DNA of 64,000 bases from Lachnospiraceae bacterium (lineage in GTDB: Bacteria > Bacillota > Clostridia > Lachnospirales > Lachnospiraceae), in the NCBI GenBank assembly GCA_900766925.1, contig CAAFXG010000454.1, positions 1 through 64,000 on the forward strand, written 5' to 3'. The notes under the pieces were generated by a model, which saw only the letters and a program-made list of their open reading frames with translations, made no database searches and was not told the DNA's origin. Made by a program: the position numbers and the translations under genes. Numbering within the stretch: the stretch's first letter is position 1; each line of letters starts with the position of its first letter. Below, one piece after another: positions 1 through 8,584 of the stretch.

Positions 1-47
1 ATCTGACAGCCATTTGGTCAATGCAACAGGTCCATTTTGATATGTGG

Positions 48-76
48 TTGACATGTGTAAGAGTTGTGGATAGAAT
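48..76 (+). promoter_or_regulatory. Sigma-A promoter upstream of the methyltransferase gene
   Basis: TTGACA at 48-53, a 17-base spacer, then TAGAAT at 71-76. This near-consensus housekeeping promoter would drive the methyltransferase gene starting at 206. A possible stem, GTCTCAT (about 97-103) with ATGAGAC (about 128-134), and a short CCCGG/CCGGG hairpin lie in the predicted 5' leader. No gene is visible in bases 1-205. Confidence 0.6.
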
Positions 77-205
77 CAGATTGATGATATGTATATGAGT
101 CTCATTACTTCTTATTATATATTTATTATGAGACAGAAACCCGGTATTAGCCGGGAGAAAGGAATATTCAATCACTTTTAGGAGAATTGGATTATATTTG
201 CAATA

Positions 206-1414
206 ATGGATAAGTCTGAAATAAGAAAGCTTTTACAGGATGTGGATGACTCCGGAATTGAACGCGTAATAATAAGCAACAAATGTAAAAAGGATTATGA
301 TTATCGTAAGGTAGAGATAAGAAGGGTTCTGCTTAAGGGTGCAGAGGGCTATCAGGCTTCTTCCTATACGGACAAACAGGTATTCCAGCAGAATATAAGT
401 ACTGATATGGTGGTAGATAAAATGCTTGAATATTTTCCCGATAATTTATGCCAGATTAATATATTTACAGAAACAAGGGAATATGGCTTCAAGGTTACCG
501 GCAAGGGAAAGCTGCTGAAGAATGTAAAAGCCATTAGTGTTCAAACAAAAGAGGGAGGCCTGCCAAAGAAGAATCCTCCTTCCTGGGATTTGTCCTACAA
601 TCAGCATAACAGACAGAAAAATTACATATTAAAAGAAGGAACGGTTATACCTCCACTTGTTGATATGGGTGTTTTTACCCGGGAGGGTAAGGTAATAGCA
701 TCGATGTATGACAAATTTAAACAGATTAACCGTTTTATTGAAATGATTGATGATGTTCTTAAAGATGAGACTAAGGAAGAACTTCATATTATAGATTTTG
801 GATGTGGAAAATCGTATCTGACTTTTATAATTTATTATTATCTTGTTGGCATTAAGGGTAAGAAAGCGGATATTGTGGGTCTTGATTTAAAGAAGGACGT
901 TATAGAAAAATGTAATAGAACCGCTGAGAAATACGGGTATAACGGACTAAAATTTGAAATGGGAGATATTAATGGTTACAAGACGGATAAGCCTGTGGAT
1001 ATGGTTGTAACACTTCATGCCTGTGATACGGCAACGGATTATGCCTTGTACAATGCGGTGCAATGGAACGCAAGGTACATAATGTCGGTTCCATGCTGTC
1101 AGCATGAGTTAAATACTCAGATTAAGTCTTCTTCGCTTGCTCCGATGATGCAATATGGTATTATCAAAGAAAGAATGGCAGCACTTGCTACAGATGCAAT
1201 AAGAGGAAAAATGTTAGAGGCGTGCGGATATAAGACTCAGCTTCTTGAGTTTGTGGATTTAGCACACTCACCTAAAAATATACTTATCAGGGCAGTGCGT
1301 ACTAATATAGGAAGAGACAGACGCAAAAAGGCTTTTGATGAAGTAGAGAGAATGTGTGAGGAATTGTCGGTTGAACCAACAATTTGCAAATTATTGGCAA
1401 AAGTGATAGAATAA
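206..1414 (+). CDS. Class I SAM-dependent methyltransferase (Methyltransf_32-like)
   Basis: The 402-residue protein has a Rossmann-type SAM-binding motif DFGCGKS at residues 197-203, followed by a strand ending in GLDLKK that would carry the acidic ribose-binding residue. HACDT (271-275) and VPCCQH (295-300) are typical of a family of predicted RNA or protein methyltransferases containing a conserved Cys-Cys-Gln-His motif. The first ~190 residues form a separate, unassigned N-terminal region. The substrate is not known. The ATG at 206 is preceded by GGAG about 20 bases upstream, so ribosome binding looks weak and the exact start is less certain than the frame. A consensus promoter lies upstream and the gene appears monocistronic or paired with the next membrane protein. 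Confidence 0.8.
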   Translation: MDKSEIRKLLQDVDDSGIERVIISNKCKKDYDYRKVEIRRVLLKGAEGYQASSYTDKQVFQQNISTDMVVDKMLEYFPDNLCQINIFTETREYGFKVTGKGKLLKNVKAISVQTKEGGLPKKNPPSWDLSYNQHNRQKNYILKEGTVIPPLVDMGVFTREGKVIASMYDKFKQINRFIEMIDDVLKDETKEELHIIDFGCGKSYLTFIIYYYLVGIKGKKADIVGLDLKKDVIEKCNRTAEKYGYNGLKFEMGDINGYKTDKPVDMVVTLHACDTATDYALYNAVQWNARYIMSVPCCQHELNTQIKSSSLAPMMQYGIIKERMAALATDAIRGKMLEACGYKTQLLEFVDLAHSPKNILIRAVRTNIGRDRRKKAFDEVERMCEELSVEPTICKLLAKVIE

Positions 1415-1464
1415 ATTTGTTTATTGCTTAAAACAAATATTTATTAAGATAAAGGGGAGGAAAA

Positions 1465-2193
1465 ATGAGCAAGCAAAAGAAACAAAAGAAAGAATCAAAT
1501 GGAATAGCCGCATCTATATTATGTATTATCCTGTTTCTGGCAGCGGGAATAGGTCTTATAGTGTCTGAGTCAAAGTATCTGTTTAGTGCACCAAGGGATA
1601 TGAATGATGTAGTTGCAGCAGGGGCGCCACAGAAGGGTGAATATGTAACTGTTGATGTTAAGTCAGTAATTGACTGGTATGCTGAGACTCAGTACAAGAT
1701 TAACGGAATAATACCTGCAGGTAAGACCAGACACTGTCTTGTAATGCTTGATGACGGTACGATTATGTCACTTACCGTAAAGGGTAAAAATGTTGATAAG
1801 ATTGATGATGTAATCACAGTCTCATGGAGCACCGGATTTACTAATACCAATGCAGTACCTTTATCAGGTCAGGTAACAAGCATAGGCTCTGAGGTGTATA
1901 AGTATTTTGGAGAGGCTCTTTCAGCTTATGGAATAAGTGCTTCTGATGGATATGTAATTTATGAGCTTACAATTGACACCACTAAGACAAAGCTTAAGAC
2001 GTGGTTATATTTTGCTTTCTGCATGGCATTGGTTGCAGTGTTTGTATTTACACTTATTGCCAATATTAAGAACAAGAAGAAAAAGGAAGCGGCTGCAGCA
2101 GCGGCAGCAAGAACTCAGGCAGATAATTTATATGACAATTCATATGCTCAGTCTGTGATAGATGGAACAGATGAGAATAATCTTAACCTATAG
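1465..2193 (+). CDS. Hypothetical protein with two transmembrane segments
   Basis: This 242-residue protein has a lysine-rich start, one hydrophobic segment at about residues 15-35, an extracytoplasmic region of about 150 residues, a second membrane segment at about 180-200, and a basic cytoplasmic tail with an alanine run. That topology places the middle region outside the membrane. I do not recognise the family and no catalytic motif is visible. AAAGGGGAGG just before the ATG supports the start. It sits directly upstream of the ribosomal superoperon but is separated from it by a hairpin and a promoter, so no functional link is implied. Confidence 0.7.
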   Translation: MSKQKKQKKESNGIAASILCIILFLAAGIGLIVSESKYLFSAPRDMNDVVAAGAPQKGEYVTVDVKSVIDWYAETQYKINGIIPAGKTRHCLVMLDDGTIMSLTVKGKNVDKIDDVITVSWSTGFTNTNAVPLSGQVTSIGSEVYKYFGEALSAYGISASDGYVIYELTIDTTKTKLKTWLYFAFCMALVAVFVFTLIANIKNKKKKEAAAAAAARTQADNLYDNSYAQSVIDGTDENNLNL

Positions 2194-2208
2194 GTTATAT
2201 TGAAATAG

Positions 2209-2250
2209 TATGAGAGGCTGTTAATATAAGGTTCGGCAGCCTCTCATATT
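2209..2250 (+). terminator. Hairpin after the membrane protein gene
   Basis: TATGAGAGGCTG (2209-2220) pairs perfectly over 12 bp with CAGCCTCTCATA (2237-2248) around a 16-base loop. Only a weak T run follows, so termination may be partial, but the position between two transcription units fits. Confidence 0.6.
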
Positions 2251-2276
2251 ACATTGAAAATTTTTGAAAAAAGTTC

Positions 2277-2305
2277 TTGCATTATACATTTATATGCATT
2301 ATAAT
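2277..2305 (+). promoter_or_regulatory. Promoter of the S10-spc-alpha superoperon
   Basis: TTGCAT (2277-2282), a 17-base spacer and a perfect TATAAT (2300-2305). It lies about 245 bases before rpsJ, leaving room for a long regulated leader. Confidence 0.75.
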
Positions 2306-2402
2306 AGCACTTGCTGTGACATTGATAGCGTGGAAGCGGAGGTTGCCGCATAAGGAATTAAGCGGGTTTTTCGTGGAGCGAATGTCAATTAAAGATAACT
2401 GG

Positions 2403-2514
2403 CGACAAGTCACTGTACCAAATACCATCCGGTGTAGGCCGGAGATGACGTGTGGAAGTTGGAATGTTCATCATTACGATACACACGGGAAAGTTGTACA
2501 GTCACCACTTGTCG
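2403..2514 (+). promoter_or_regulatory. Structured S10 operon leader RNA
   Basis: A closing stem is formed by CGACAAGT (2403-2410) with ACTTGTCG (2507-2514), and continues with CTGTAC (2413-2418) and GTACAG (2496-2501). Inside are two hairpins: a CATCCGG/CCGG-A-GATG stem (about 2426-2447) and CGTGTG (2449-2454) with CACACG (2482-2487). The result is a three-way junction ending about 20 bases before the rpsJ Shine-Dalgarno site. Such leaders commonly bind an operon-encoded ribosomal protein for feedback control; L4 plays that part in gamma-proteobacterial S10 operons. The ligand here is not known. A 97-aa reading frame across this stretch is not a gene. Confidence 0.7.
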
Positions 2515-2551
2515 TACTACTAAAAAGTGCGAAAAGGAGGCGGCTTTTTTT

Positions 2552-2863
2552 ATGGCAAGTCAAATTATGAGAATCACATTGAAGGCGTACGATCACAAGT
2601 TAATCGATCAGGCTGCTAAGCAGATTATCGAAACTGTAAAGAGTACAGGAGCAAAGGTTTCAGGACCTGTTCCAATGCCAACAAAGGTTGAGAAGGTAAC
2701 AATCCTCAGAGCTGTTCATAAGTATAAGGATTCAAGAGAACAGTTTGAGCAGAGAACTCACAAGAGACTCATTGACGTTATGTCACCATCACAGAAGACA
2801 ATTGATGCCCTTCAGAAGGTTGATATGTCAGCTGGTGTGTATGTAGACGTTAAGATGAAATAA
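2552..2863 (+). CDS. rpsJ: 30S ribosomal protein S10
   Basis: The 103-residue product starts with a MASQIMRITLKAYDH-type N-terminus characteristic of clostridial S10 and has the family's normal length. S10 sits in the 30S head and also takes part in Nus-factor antitermination. The frame is open for 34 codons upstream, but AAAGGAGG at 2534-2540 places the start at the ATG at 2552, and the longer frame lies inside the leader RNA. First gene of the S10-spc-alpha superoperon. Confidence 0.97.
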   Translation: MASQIMRITLKAYDHKLIDQAAKQIIETVKSTGAKVSGPVPMPTKVEKVTILRAVHKYKDSREQFEQRTHKRLIDVMSPSQKTIDALQKVDMSAGVYVDVKMK

Positions 2864-2879
2864 TTTCATCAAATATTTT

Positions 2880-2975
2880 TATTAACAAGTTAATAGCAGT
2901 ACCTAATTACATTTCCTATTAATAAGGAATGAATTTAGTATGATTACCAAGGTAATCCGCTGTGAATTAAAATTA
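2880..2975 (+). promoter_or_regulatory. Hairpins between rpsJ and rplC
   Basis: The 127-base gap contains a TTCC/GGAA hairpin and a perfect GATTACC-AA-GGTAATC hairpin, just upstream of the rplC ribosome binding site AGGAGG. No promoter consensus is obvious. They may act in RNA processing or translational control; this is inference. Confidence 0.35.
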
Positions 2976-2990
2976 GGAGGAAAGTTTTAA

Positions 2991-3674
2991 ATGAAGAAGG
3001 CAATTTTAGCAACTAAAGTTGGAATGACTCAAATCTTCAACGAAGATGGTGTTTTAACACCGGTAACAGTATTAGAGGCTGGACCTTGTGTTGTAACTCA
3101 GGTAAAAACAGTTGAAAATGACGGTTACGATGCAATTCAGGTAGGTTTCGGCGAGAAGAAGGAAAAGGTTACTACTAAGGACGTTTCTGGAAAGAAAGTT
3201 ATCAGAAACCCACATGGCGCTGGTAAGGCTGAGGTAGGACATTTCAAGAAGGCAGGCACAACACCTAAGAAGTTTGTAAGAGAGTTCAGACTCGAGGACG
3301 CAGCAAACTATAACGCAGGTGATGAAATCTTAGCTTCAATCTTCGCAGAAGGTGACAAGATTGATGTGACTGCTAAGTCAAAGGGTAAAGGATACGCAGG
3401 TGGTCTTAAGAGATATGGCATGAAGTCAGGTCCTTCAGCTCACGGTTCAAAGTATCATCGTCATGCAGGTTCAAATGGTTCTGCAACTACACCGGGTAGA
3501 GTATTTAAGGGTAAGAAGATGCCTGGTCATAAGGGTAATGTAAGAGTTACAGTTCAGAATCTTGAGATAGTTAAGATAGATGTTGAAAACAATGTAATCT
3601 TGGTAAAGGGTGCCGTTCCTGGACCAAAGAAATCATTAGTAATGATTAAGGAAACAGTAAAGACTGGCAAATAA
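2991..3674 (+). CDS. rplC: 50S ribosomal protein L3
   Basis: The N-terminus MKKAILATKVGMTQIF and the central loop GSKYHRHAGSNG are hallmark L3 sequences. The loop reaches the peptidyl-transferase region. Length is 227 residues, slightly longer than the usual ~210. AGGAGG precedes the ATG. Second gene of the S10 cluster, followed 29 bases later by rplD. Confidence 0.97.
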   Translation: MKKAILATKVGMTQIFNEDGVLTPVTVLEAGPCVVTQVKTVENDGYDAIQVGFGEKKEKVTTKDVSGKKVIRNPHGAGKAEVGHFKKAGTTPKKFVREFRLEDAANYNAGDEILASIFAEGDKIDVTAKSKGKGYAGGLKRYGMKSGPSAHGSKYHRHAGSNGSATTPGRVFKGKKMPGHKGNVRVTVQNLEIVKIDVENNVILVKGAVPGPKKSLVMIKETVKTGK

Positions 3675-3703
3675 GCCGGGCTTTCAGGAAGGAGGAACAT
3701 TAG

Positions 3704-4324
3704 ATGGCAACAGTAGCTGTTTATAACATCGAAGGAAAAGAAGTAGATAAGCTTGAGCTTAACGATAACGTATTCGGTGTAGAAATAAATGAACATTTAG
3801 TACATCTGGCTGTAGTTAGTCAGTTAGCAAATAGTCGTCAGGGTACTCAGAGTGCTAAGACACGTTCTGAGGTATCAGGCGGTGGAAGAAAGCCATGGAG
3901 ACAGAAGGGAACAGGTCATGCCAGACAGGGTTCTACAAGAGCTCCTCAGTGGACAGGCGGTGGAGTTGTATTTGCTCCAAAGCCAAGAGATTATTCTATG
4001 AAGATGAACAAGAAAGAAAAGCAGATCGCAATTAAGTCTGCACTTACCTCAAAGGTTCAGGATTCAAAGTTTATTGTTGTAGATGCATTAGAGTTAGATG
4101 AGATTAAGACATCAAAGTTTGTTAATATCCTCAACAATCTTAATGCTCCAAAGGCATTGGTTGTGACCAAGGATAAGAACGAGAAGGTTGTTCTCTCTGC
4201 AAGAAACATCCCAACAGTTAAGACAATAATGTCAAACACAATTAACGTATATGATATCCTTAAGTATGATTCGCTTGTAATCACTAAGGATGCGGTAGCA
4301 GCAATTGAGGAGGTGTACGCATAA
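3704..4324 (+). CDS. rplD: 50S ribosomal protein L4
   Basis: The 206-residue protein has the conserved extended loop (GGGRKPWRQKGTGHARQGS) that lines the exit tunnel, and the normal length. L4 is the autoregulator of S10 operons in some bacteria; whether it binds the leader at 2403-2514 here is untested. AAGGAGG precedes the ATG. The stop codon shares one base with the rplW start, which implies translational coupling. Confidence 0.97.
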   Translation: MATVAVYNIEGKEVDKLELNDNVFGVEINEHLVHLAVVSQLANSRQGTQSAKTRSEVSGGGRKPWRQKGTGHARQGSTRAPQWTGGGVVFAPKPRDYSMKMNKKEKQIAIKSALTSKVQDSKFIVVDALELDEIKTSKFVNILNNLNAPKALVVTKDKNEKVVLSARNIPTVKTIMSNTINVYDILKYDSLVITKDAVAAIEEVYA

Positions 4325-4623
4325 TGGCAGATATTAAGTATTATGATGTGATCCTTAAGCCTGTACTCACAGAGAAAAGTATGAATGCAATGGCAGAGAA
4401 GAAGTATACATTCCTTGTACATCCTGAAGCTACAAAGTCTCAGGTTAAGGAAGCTGTTGAGAAGATGTTTGAAGGAACAAAGGTTGCAAAGGTCAATACT
4501 ATGAACAACGACGGTAAGACAAAGAGACGTGGTATGGTTTATGGTAAGACAGCTAAGACAAAGAAAGCAATTGTTCAGCTTACGGCTGAGAGTGCTGATA
4601 TTGAGTTGTTTGAAGGTTTATAA
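4324..4623 (+). CDS. rplW: 50S ribosomal protein L23
   Basis: 99 residues containing DVILKPVLTEKS near the N-terminus and a TKRRGMVYGKTAKTKKAIVQL segment typical of L23. L23 lies at the tunnel exit and docks trigger factor and SRP. The ATG overlaps the rplD stop by one base (TAATG). Confidence 0.96.
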   Translation: MADIKYYDVILKPVLTEKSMNAMAEKKYTFLVHPEATKSQVKEAVEKMFEGTKVAKVNTMNNDGKTKRRGMVYGKTAKTKKAIVQLTAESADIELFEGL

Positions 4624-4718
4624 AATTTAAACGCCAAGCGTTAAAAATGAAATACTTCAACATAATTTATACGCAGTAAAGCGTGATAATAAAACATGGT
4701 TTTGAAAGGAGAAAGAAA

Positions 4719-5561
4719 ATGGGAATTAAGACATATAACCCATATACACCTTCGAGAAGAAATATGACTGGCCTTGACTTCGCTGAGATTACAAAGGATT
4801 CTCCAGAAAAGTCTCTTCTTGCAAAGAAGAATAAGACAGCCGGACGTAACAATCAGGGTAAGATTACTGTAAGACACCATGGCGGTGGAAACAGACAGAA
4901 ATATAGAATTATTGATTTTAAGAGAACTAAGGATGATATTCCTGCAACAGTAGCTGCAATCGAATATGATCCAAACAGAACAGCAAACATTGCACTTCTT
5001 TTCTACGCAGATGGCGAGAAGAGATATATTATCGCTCCGGTAGGACTTAAGGTCGGCGATGAAGTTATGAGTGGTCCTAATGCAGATATTAAGGTTGGAA
5101 ACAGCTTACCACTTTCTAATATTCCTGTAGGTACAGAAATTCATAACATCGAGCTTTATCCTGGTAAGGGTGCACAGCTTGTTCGTTCAGCTGGTAACTC
5201 AGCACAGCTCATGGCTAAGGAAGGCAAATATGCAACATTAAGACTTCCTTCAGGCGAAATGAGAATGGTTCCTATCGTTTGTCGTGCAACAATCGGTCAG
5301 GTTGGTAACATTGAGCACGGTCTTGTTAACATTGGTAAGGCTGGTCGTAAGCGTCACATGGGCGTAAGACCAACAGTTCGTGGTTCGGTTATGAACCCTA
5401 ACGATCACCCACATGGTGGTGGTGAAGGTAGAGCACCTATCGGTCGTCCGGGTCCATCTACTCCATGGGGTAAGCCTGCTATGGGTCTTAAGACCAGAAA
5501 GCAGAAGAAGCAGTCTAACAAGTTGATAATCAGAACAAGAGACGGTAAGAACGTTAAGTAA
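4719..5561 (+). CDS. rplB: 50S ribosomal protein L2
   Basis: The 280-residue protein begins MGIKTYNPYTPSRR and carries the C-terminal NPNDHPHGGGEGRAPIGRP signature of L2, which is needed for subunit association and peptidyl transfer. The frame is open 12 codons further upstream, but AAAGGAG at 4706-4712 and family length select the ATG at 4719. A 95-base gap with a small ACGC/GCGT hairpin separates it from rplW. Confidence 0.97.
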   Translation: MGIKTYNPYTPSRRNMTGLDFAEITKDSPEKSLLAKKNKTAGRNNQGKITVRHHGGGNRQKYRIIDFKRTKDDIPATVAAIEYDPNRTANIALLFYADGEKRYIIAPVGLKVGDEVMSGPNADIKVGNSLPLSNIPVGTEIHNIELYPGKGAQLVRSAGNSAQLMAKEGKYATLRLPSGEMRMVPIVCRATIGQVGNIEHGLVNIGKAGRKRHMGVRPTVRGSVMNPNDHPHGGGEGRAPIGRPGPSTPWGKPAMGLKTRKQKKQSNKLIIRTRDGKNVK

Positions 5562-5572
5562 GGAGGTAACAT

Positions 5573-5851
5573 ATGGCTCGTTCATTAAAAAAGGGACCAT
5601 TTGCAGATGAATATTTGTTAAAGAAGATTGATGCGTTAAATGCAAATAATGACAAGCAGGTTATTAAGACCTGGTCACGTCGTTCTACTATCTTCCCTTC
5701 ATTTGTAGGTCATACAATAGCAGTTTATGATGGAAGAAAGCATGTACCTGTATATGTAACTGAGGATATGGTAGGACATAAGCTCGGTGAGTTCGTAGCA
5801 ACAAGAACATACAGAGGACATGGCAAGGATGAGAAAAAGGGTAGAAGGTAA
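5573..5851 (+). CDS. rpsS: 30S ribosomal protein S19
   Basis: 92 residues starting MARSLKKGPFADEYL, with KTWSRRSTIFPSFVGHTIAV, both diagnostic of S19 in the 30S head. AAGGAGG lies just before the ATG. Normal length; part of the S10 cluster. Confidence 0.97.
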   Translation: MARSLKKGPFADEYLLKKIDALNANNDKQVIKTWSRRSTIFPSFVGHTIAVYDGRKHVPVYVTEDMVGHKLGEFVATRTYRGHGKDEKKGRR

Positions 5852-5870
5852 GTAGGAAGGAGGATACATC

Positions 5871-6257
5871 ATGGCAAAAGGACATAGATCCCAGATAAAG
5901 AGACTCAGAAATGAGAATAAAGATACAAGACCAAAGGCTACAGTTTCATACGCAAGAGTATCAGTAACCAAGGCTTGTTTCGTATTAGATGCTATTAGAG
6001 GCAAGGATGTAACTTCAGCACTTGGTATTCTTGCTTACAACAACAGATATGCATCAAAGGTTATTGAGAAGTTACTCAAGTCTGCAATTGCTAATGCAGA
6101 GAATAACAATGGATTGAAGGCAGAGGACCTTTACATTGCAGAGTGTTATGCAAATAAAGGACCAACAATGAAGAGAATTCAGCCAAGAGCACAGGGTAGA
6201 GCTTATAGAATCGAGAAGAGAACAAGCCACATTACTATTGTGCTGGATGAAAGATAG
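5871..6257 (+). CDS. rplV: 50S ribosomal protein L22
   Basis: 128 residues with ARVSVTKACFVLDAIRGK and the C-terminal hairpin region RIQPRAQGRAYRIEKRTSHITIV, which extends into the exit tunnel. This is the macrolide-related loop of L22. Preceded by AGGAGG. Normal family length. Confidence 0.97.
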   Translation: MAKGHRSQIKRLRNENKDTRPKATVSYARVSVTKACFVLDAIRGKDVTSALGILAYNNRYASKVIEKLLKSAIANAENNNGLKAEDLYIAECYANKGPTMKRIQPRAQGRAYRIEKRTSHITIVLDER

Positions 6258-6269
6258 GAGGTAAGCAGA

Positions 6270-6935
6270 GTGGGACAGAAGGTTAATCCACATGGTTTAA
6301 GAGTCGGTATCATCAAGGATTGGGATTCAAAGTGGTACGCTGATACAAAGAACGGCGAGTTCGCTGACAATCTTGTTGAAGACTATAAGATCAGAGAGTA
6401 TTTAAAGAAAGAACTTTTCTCAGCAAACGTTTCAAAAATTGAAATTGAAAGAACTGCTGACAGAGTAAAAGTTAATGTATATACAGCTAAGCCTGGTGTT
6501 GTAATCGGTAAGGGCGGAGCTGGAATCGAGAAGGTTAAGGCTAAGGTTCAGAAGCTTACTTCAAAGAAGCTTATAATTGATATCAAGGAAATTAAGAAGC
6601 CTGATTTAGATGCTCAGTTAGTAGCTGAGAATATTGCAGCACAGTTAGAGAACCGTATTTCGTTCAGAAGAGCAATGAAGTCATGCATGGGTAGAACCAT
6701 GAAGGCAGGTGCTCTTGGTATTAAGGCTGCATGTTCAGGAAGACTTGGTGGTGCAGATATGGCAAGAACAGAGTTCTACAGCGAGGGTACAATTCCTCTT
6801 CAGACTCTTCGTGCAGATATCGACTATGGTTTTGCTGAGGCAGATACCACATATGGTAAGGTTGGTGTTAAGACATGGATTTACCATGGTGAAGTACTTC
6901 CTACTAAAGGAAATCAGGAAGGGAGCGATAAATAA
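6270..6935 (+). CDS. rpsC: 30S ribosomal protein S3
   Basis: 221 residues; GTG start (MGQKVNPHGLRVGI) after TAGGAGG. It contains the KH-domain GXXG motif (VIGKGGAGIEKVKAKVQ) and the C-terminal GRLGGADMARTE segment of S3, which helps form the mRNA entry helicase site. The stop codon overlaps the rplP start by one base. Confidence 0.97.
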   Translation: MGQKVNPHGLRVGIIKDWDSKWYADTKNGEFADNLVEDYKIREYLKKELFSANVSKIEIERTADRVKVNVYTAKPGVVIGKGGAGIEKVKAKVQKLTSKKLIIDIKEIKKPDLDAQLVAENIAAQLENRISFRRAMKSCMGRTMKAGALGIKAACSGRLGGADMARTEFYSEGTIPLQTLRADIDYGFAEADTTYGKVGVKTWIYHGEVLPTKGNQEGSDK

Positions 6936-7375
6936 TGTTAATGCCTAAGAGAGTTAAGCGTCGTAAGCAGTTCAGAGGAACAATGGCAGGTAAGGCGCTT
7001 AGAGGAAATAAAATTACAAACGGTGAGTATGGTATCGTAGCATTAGAGCCGGCTTGGATTAAGTCAAATCAGATTGAGGCAGCTCGTATCGCTATGACAA
7101 GATATGTAAAGCGTAATGGTAAAGTCTGGATTAAGATTTTCCCAGATAAGCCTGTAACAGCTAAGCCTGCAGAAACTCGTATGGGTTCTGGTAAAGGTAC
7201 TCTTGAGTACTGGGTAGCAGTTGTTAAGCCGGGCAGAGTATTATTCGAGATTGCAGGTGTCCCAGAGGATACAGCAAGAGAGGCACTTCGTCTTGCTACA
7301 CATAAGTTGCCTTTGAAGTGTAAGATCGTATCAAAGGCAGATTTGGATAAGGAGGTTAATGGCAGTGAAGCTTAA
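6935..7375 (+). CDS. rplP: 50S ribosomal protein L16
   Basis: 146 residues starting MLMPKRVKRRKQFRG, with the L16 GKG and FEIAGVPEDTAREALRLA motifs. L16 helps shape the tRNA binding corridor near the peptidyl-transferase centre. Starts at the ATG overlapping the rpsC stop; an ATG two codons later is an alternative. Its 3' end overlaps rpmC. Confidence 0.96.
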   Translation: MLMPKRVKRRKQFRGTMAGKALRGNKITNGEYGIVALEPAWIKSNQIEAARIAMTRYVKRNGKVWIKIFPDKPVTAKPAETRMGSGKGTLEYWVAVVKPGRVLFEIAGVPEDTAREALRLATHKLPLKCKIVSKADLDKEVNGSEA

Positions 7376-7568
7376 GGAATATAAAGAAGAATTAAATACA
7401 AAATCACTTGAAGAATTACAGAGCGATTTAGTAGCTGCTAAAAAGGAATTATTTAACTTAAGATTCCAGAATGCCACTAATCAGCTTGAGAATACAAGCA
7501 GAATTAAAGAGGTTCGTAAGAACATCGCAAGAATTCAGACTGTTATAGCACAGAAGGCTAACGCATAA
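7365..7568 (+). CDS. rpmC: 50S ribosomal protein L29
   Basis: L29 is a two-helix protein at the tunnel exit; the product is 67 residues and ends in a basic helix with NIARIQTVIAQK. Two starts are possible. The ATG at 7359 is only 3 bases from GGAGG (7351-7355). The in-frame GTG at 7365 has an ideal 9-base spacing and gives the family-like N-terminus MKLKEYKEEL, so I chose it. Either start overlaps the rplP 3' end. Confidence 0.9.
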   Translation: MKLKEYKEELNTKSLEELQSDLVAAKKELFNLRFQNATNQLENTSRIKEVRKNIARIQTVIAQKANA

Positions 7569-7591
7569 TTATCGTTAAAGGAGGAAATATT

Positions 7592-7846
7592 GTGGACAGA
7601 AATCTGAGAAAAACACGTGTAGGTTTAGTTACAAGTGATAAGATGGACAAGACAATCGTTGTATCAATTGTTGATAATGTAAAGCATCCTCTTTACGGTA
7701 AGATTGTAAAGAGAACATACAAGCTCAAGGCTCATGATGAGAACAATGAGTGCAAGATTGGTGATAGAGTAAGAGTTATGGAGACAAGACCATTATCTAA
7801 GGATAAGAGATGGAGACTTGTTGAGATAATCGAGAAGGCTAAGTAA
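7592..7846 (+). CDS. rpsQ: 30S ribosomal protein S17
   Basis: 84 residues, GTG start (MDRNLRKTRVGLVTSDKMDKT), with the OB-fold core HPLYGKIVKRTYKLKAHDE and the GDRVRVMETRPLSKDKRWRL motif of S17. AAAGGAGG precedes it. Normal length. Confidence 0.97.
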   Translation: MDRNLRKTRVGLVTSDKMDKTIVVSIVDNVKHPLYGKIVKRTYKLKAHDENNECKIGDRVRVMETRPLSKDKRWRLVEIIEKAK

Positions 7847-7859
7847 GGAGGCGCAAACA

Positions 7860-8228
7860 ATGGTTCAGCAGGAAACAAGACTTAGAGTCGCTGATAACAC
7901 CGGAGCTAAGGAAATCCTTTGCATAAGAGTTTTAGGCGGTTCTACAAGAAGATATGCAAATATTGGTGATGTCATCGTTGCGTCTGTTAAAGATGCAACA
8001 CCAGGCGGAGTTGTAAAGAAGGGTGACGTTGTTAAGGCTGTAGTTGTTCGTTCAAAGAAGGGCGCTCGTCGTAAGGATGGTTCTTACATCAAGTTTGATG
8101 AGAATGCAGCAGTTATTATAAAAGATGATGGTAATCCAAGAGGAACACGTATTTTTGGACCTGTAGCAAGAGAGCTCAGAGACAAGAAGTTTATGAAGAT
8201 TGTTTCTCTTGCACCAGAAGTATTATAG
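7860..8228 (+). CDS. rplN: 50S ribosomal protein L14
   Basis: 122 residues beginning MVQQETRLRVADNTGAKE, with GTRIFGPVARELRD near the C-terminus; both are invariant L14 features. L14 contacts L19 and is the binding site of the silencing factor RsfS in other bacteria. AAGGAGG precedes the ATG; first gene of the spc part of the cluster. Confidence 0.97.
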   Translation: MVQQETRLRVADNTGAKEILCIRVLGGSTRRYANIGDVIVASVKDATPGGVVKKGDVVKAVVVRSKKGARRKDGSYIKFDENAAVIIKDDGNPRGTRIFGPVARELRDKKFMKIVSLAPEVL

Positions 8229-8240
8229 GAGGTAGCGACT

Positions 8241-8558
8241 GTGGCAACAATGAAAATCAAAAAAGACGATCTTGTTAAGGTTATTGCCGGTAAGGAAAAG
8301 GGCAAAGAAGGAAAAGTATTAGCAGTTGATACTAAGAATAATACTGTTTTGGTTGAAGGTGTTAATATTGTTCATAAGCACAGCAAGCCTAGCATGCAGA
8401 ATCAGCAGGGCGGAATTATAGATAAGGAAGCTCCTATCGATATATCAAATGTTATGTATCTCTACAAGGGTAAGCCTGTAAGAGTAGGCTTCCAGGGAGA
8501 GAAGAAGAGCAAAGTAAGAGTGGCCAAGATAAATGGCAAGACAGAAGTTATCGATTAG
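8241..8558 (+). CDS. rplX: 50S ribosomal protein L24
   Basis: 105 residues with an N-terminal KOW motif (DDLVKVIAGKEKGKEGKVL) and GGIIDKEAPIDISNVM. L24 is an early assembly protein of the large subunit. The start is GTG, 9 bases after AGGAGG; an internal ATG four codons later is less well spaced. Confidence 0.95.
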   Translation: MATMKIKKDDLVKVIAGKEKGKEGKVLAVDTKNNTVLVEGVNIVHKHSKPSMQNQQGGIIDKEAPIDISNVMYLYKGKPVRVGFQGEKKSKVRVAKINGKTEVID

Positions 8559-8584
8559 GATTACAGGAAAGGAGGCACAGGATT

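Noticed and set aside
2277..2570. 97-aa open frame upstream of rpsJ
   Set aside because: It covers the promoter and the folded S10 leader, has no ribosome binding site and no protein-like conservation.
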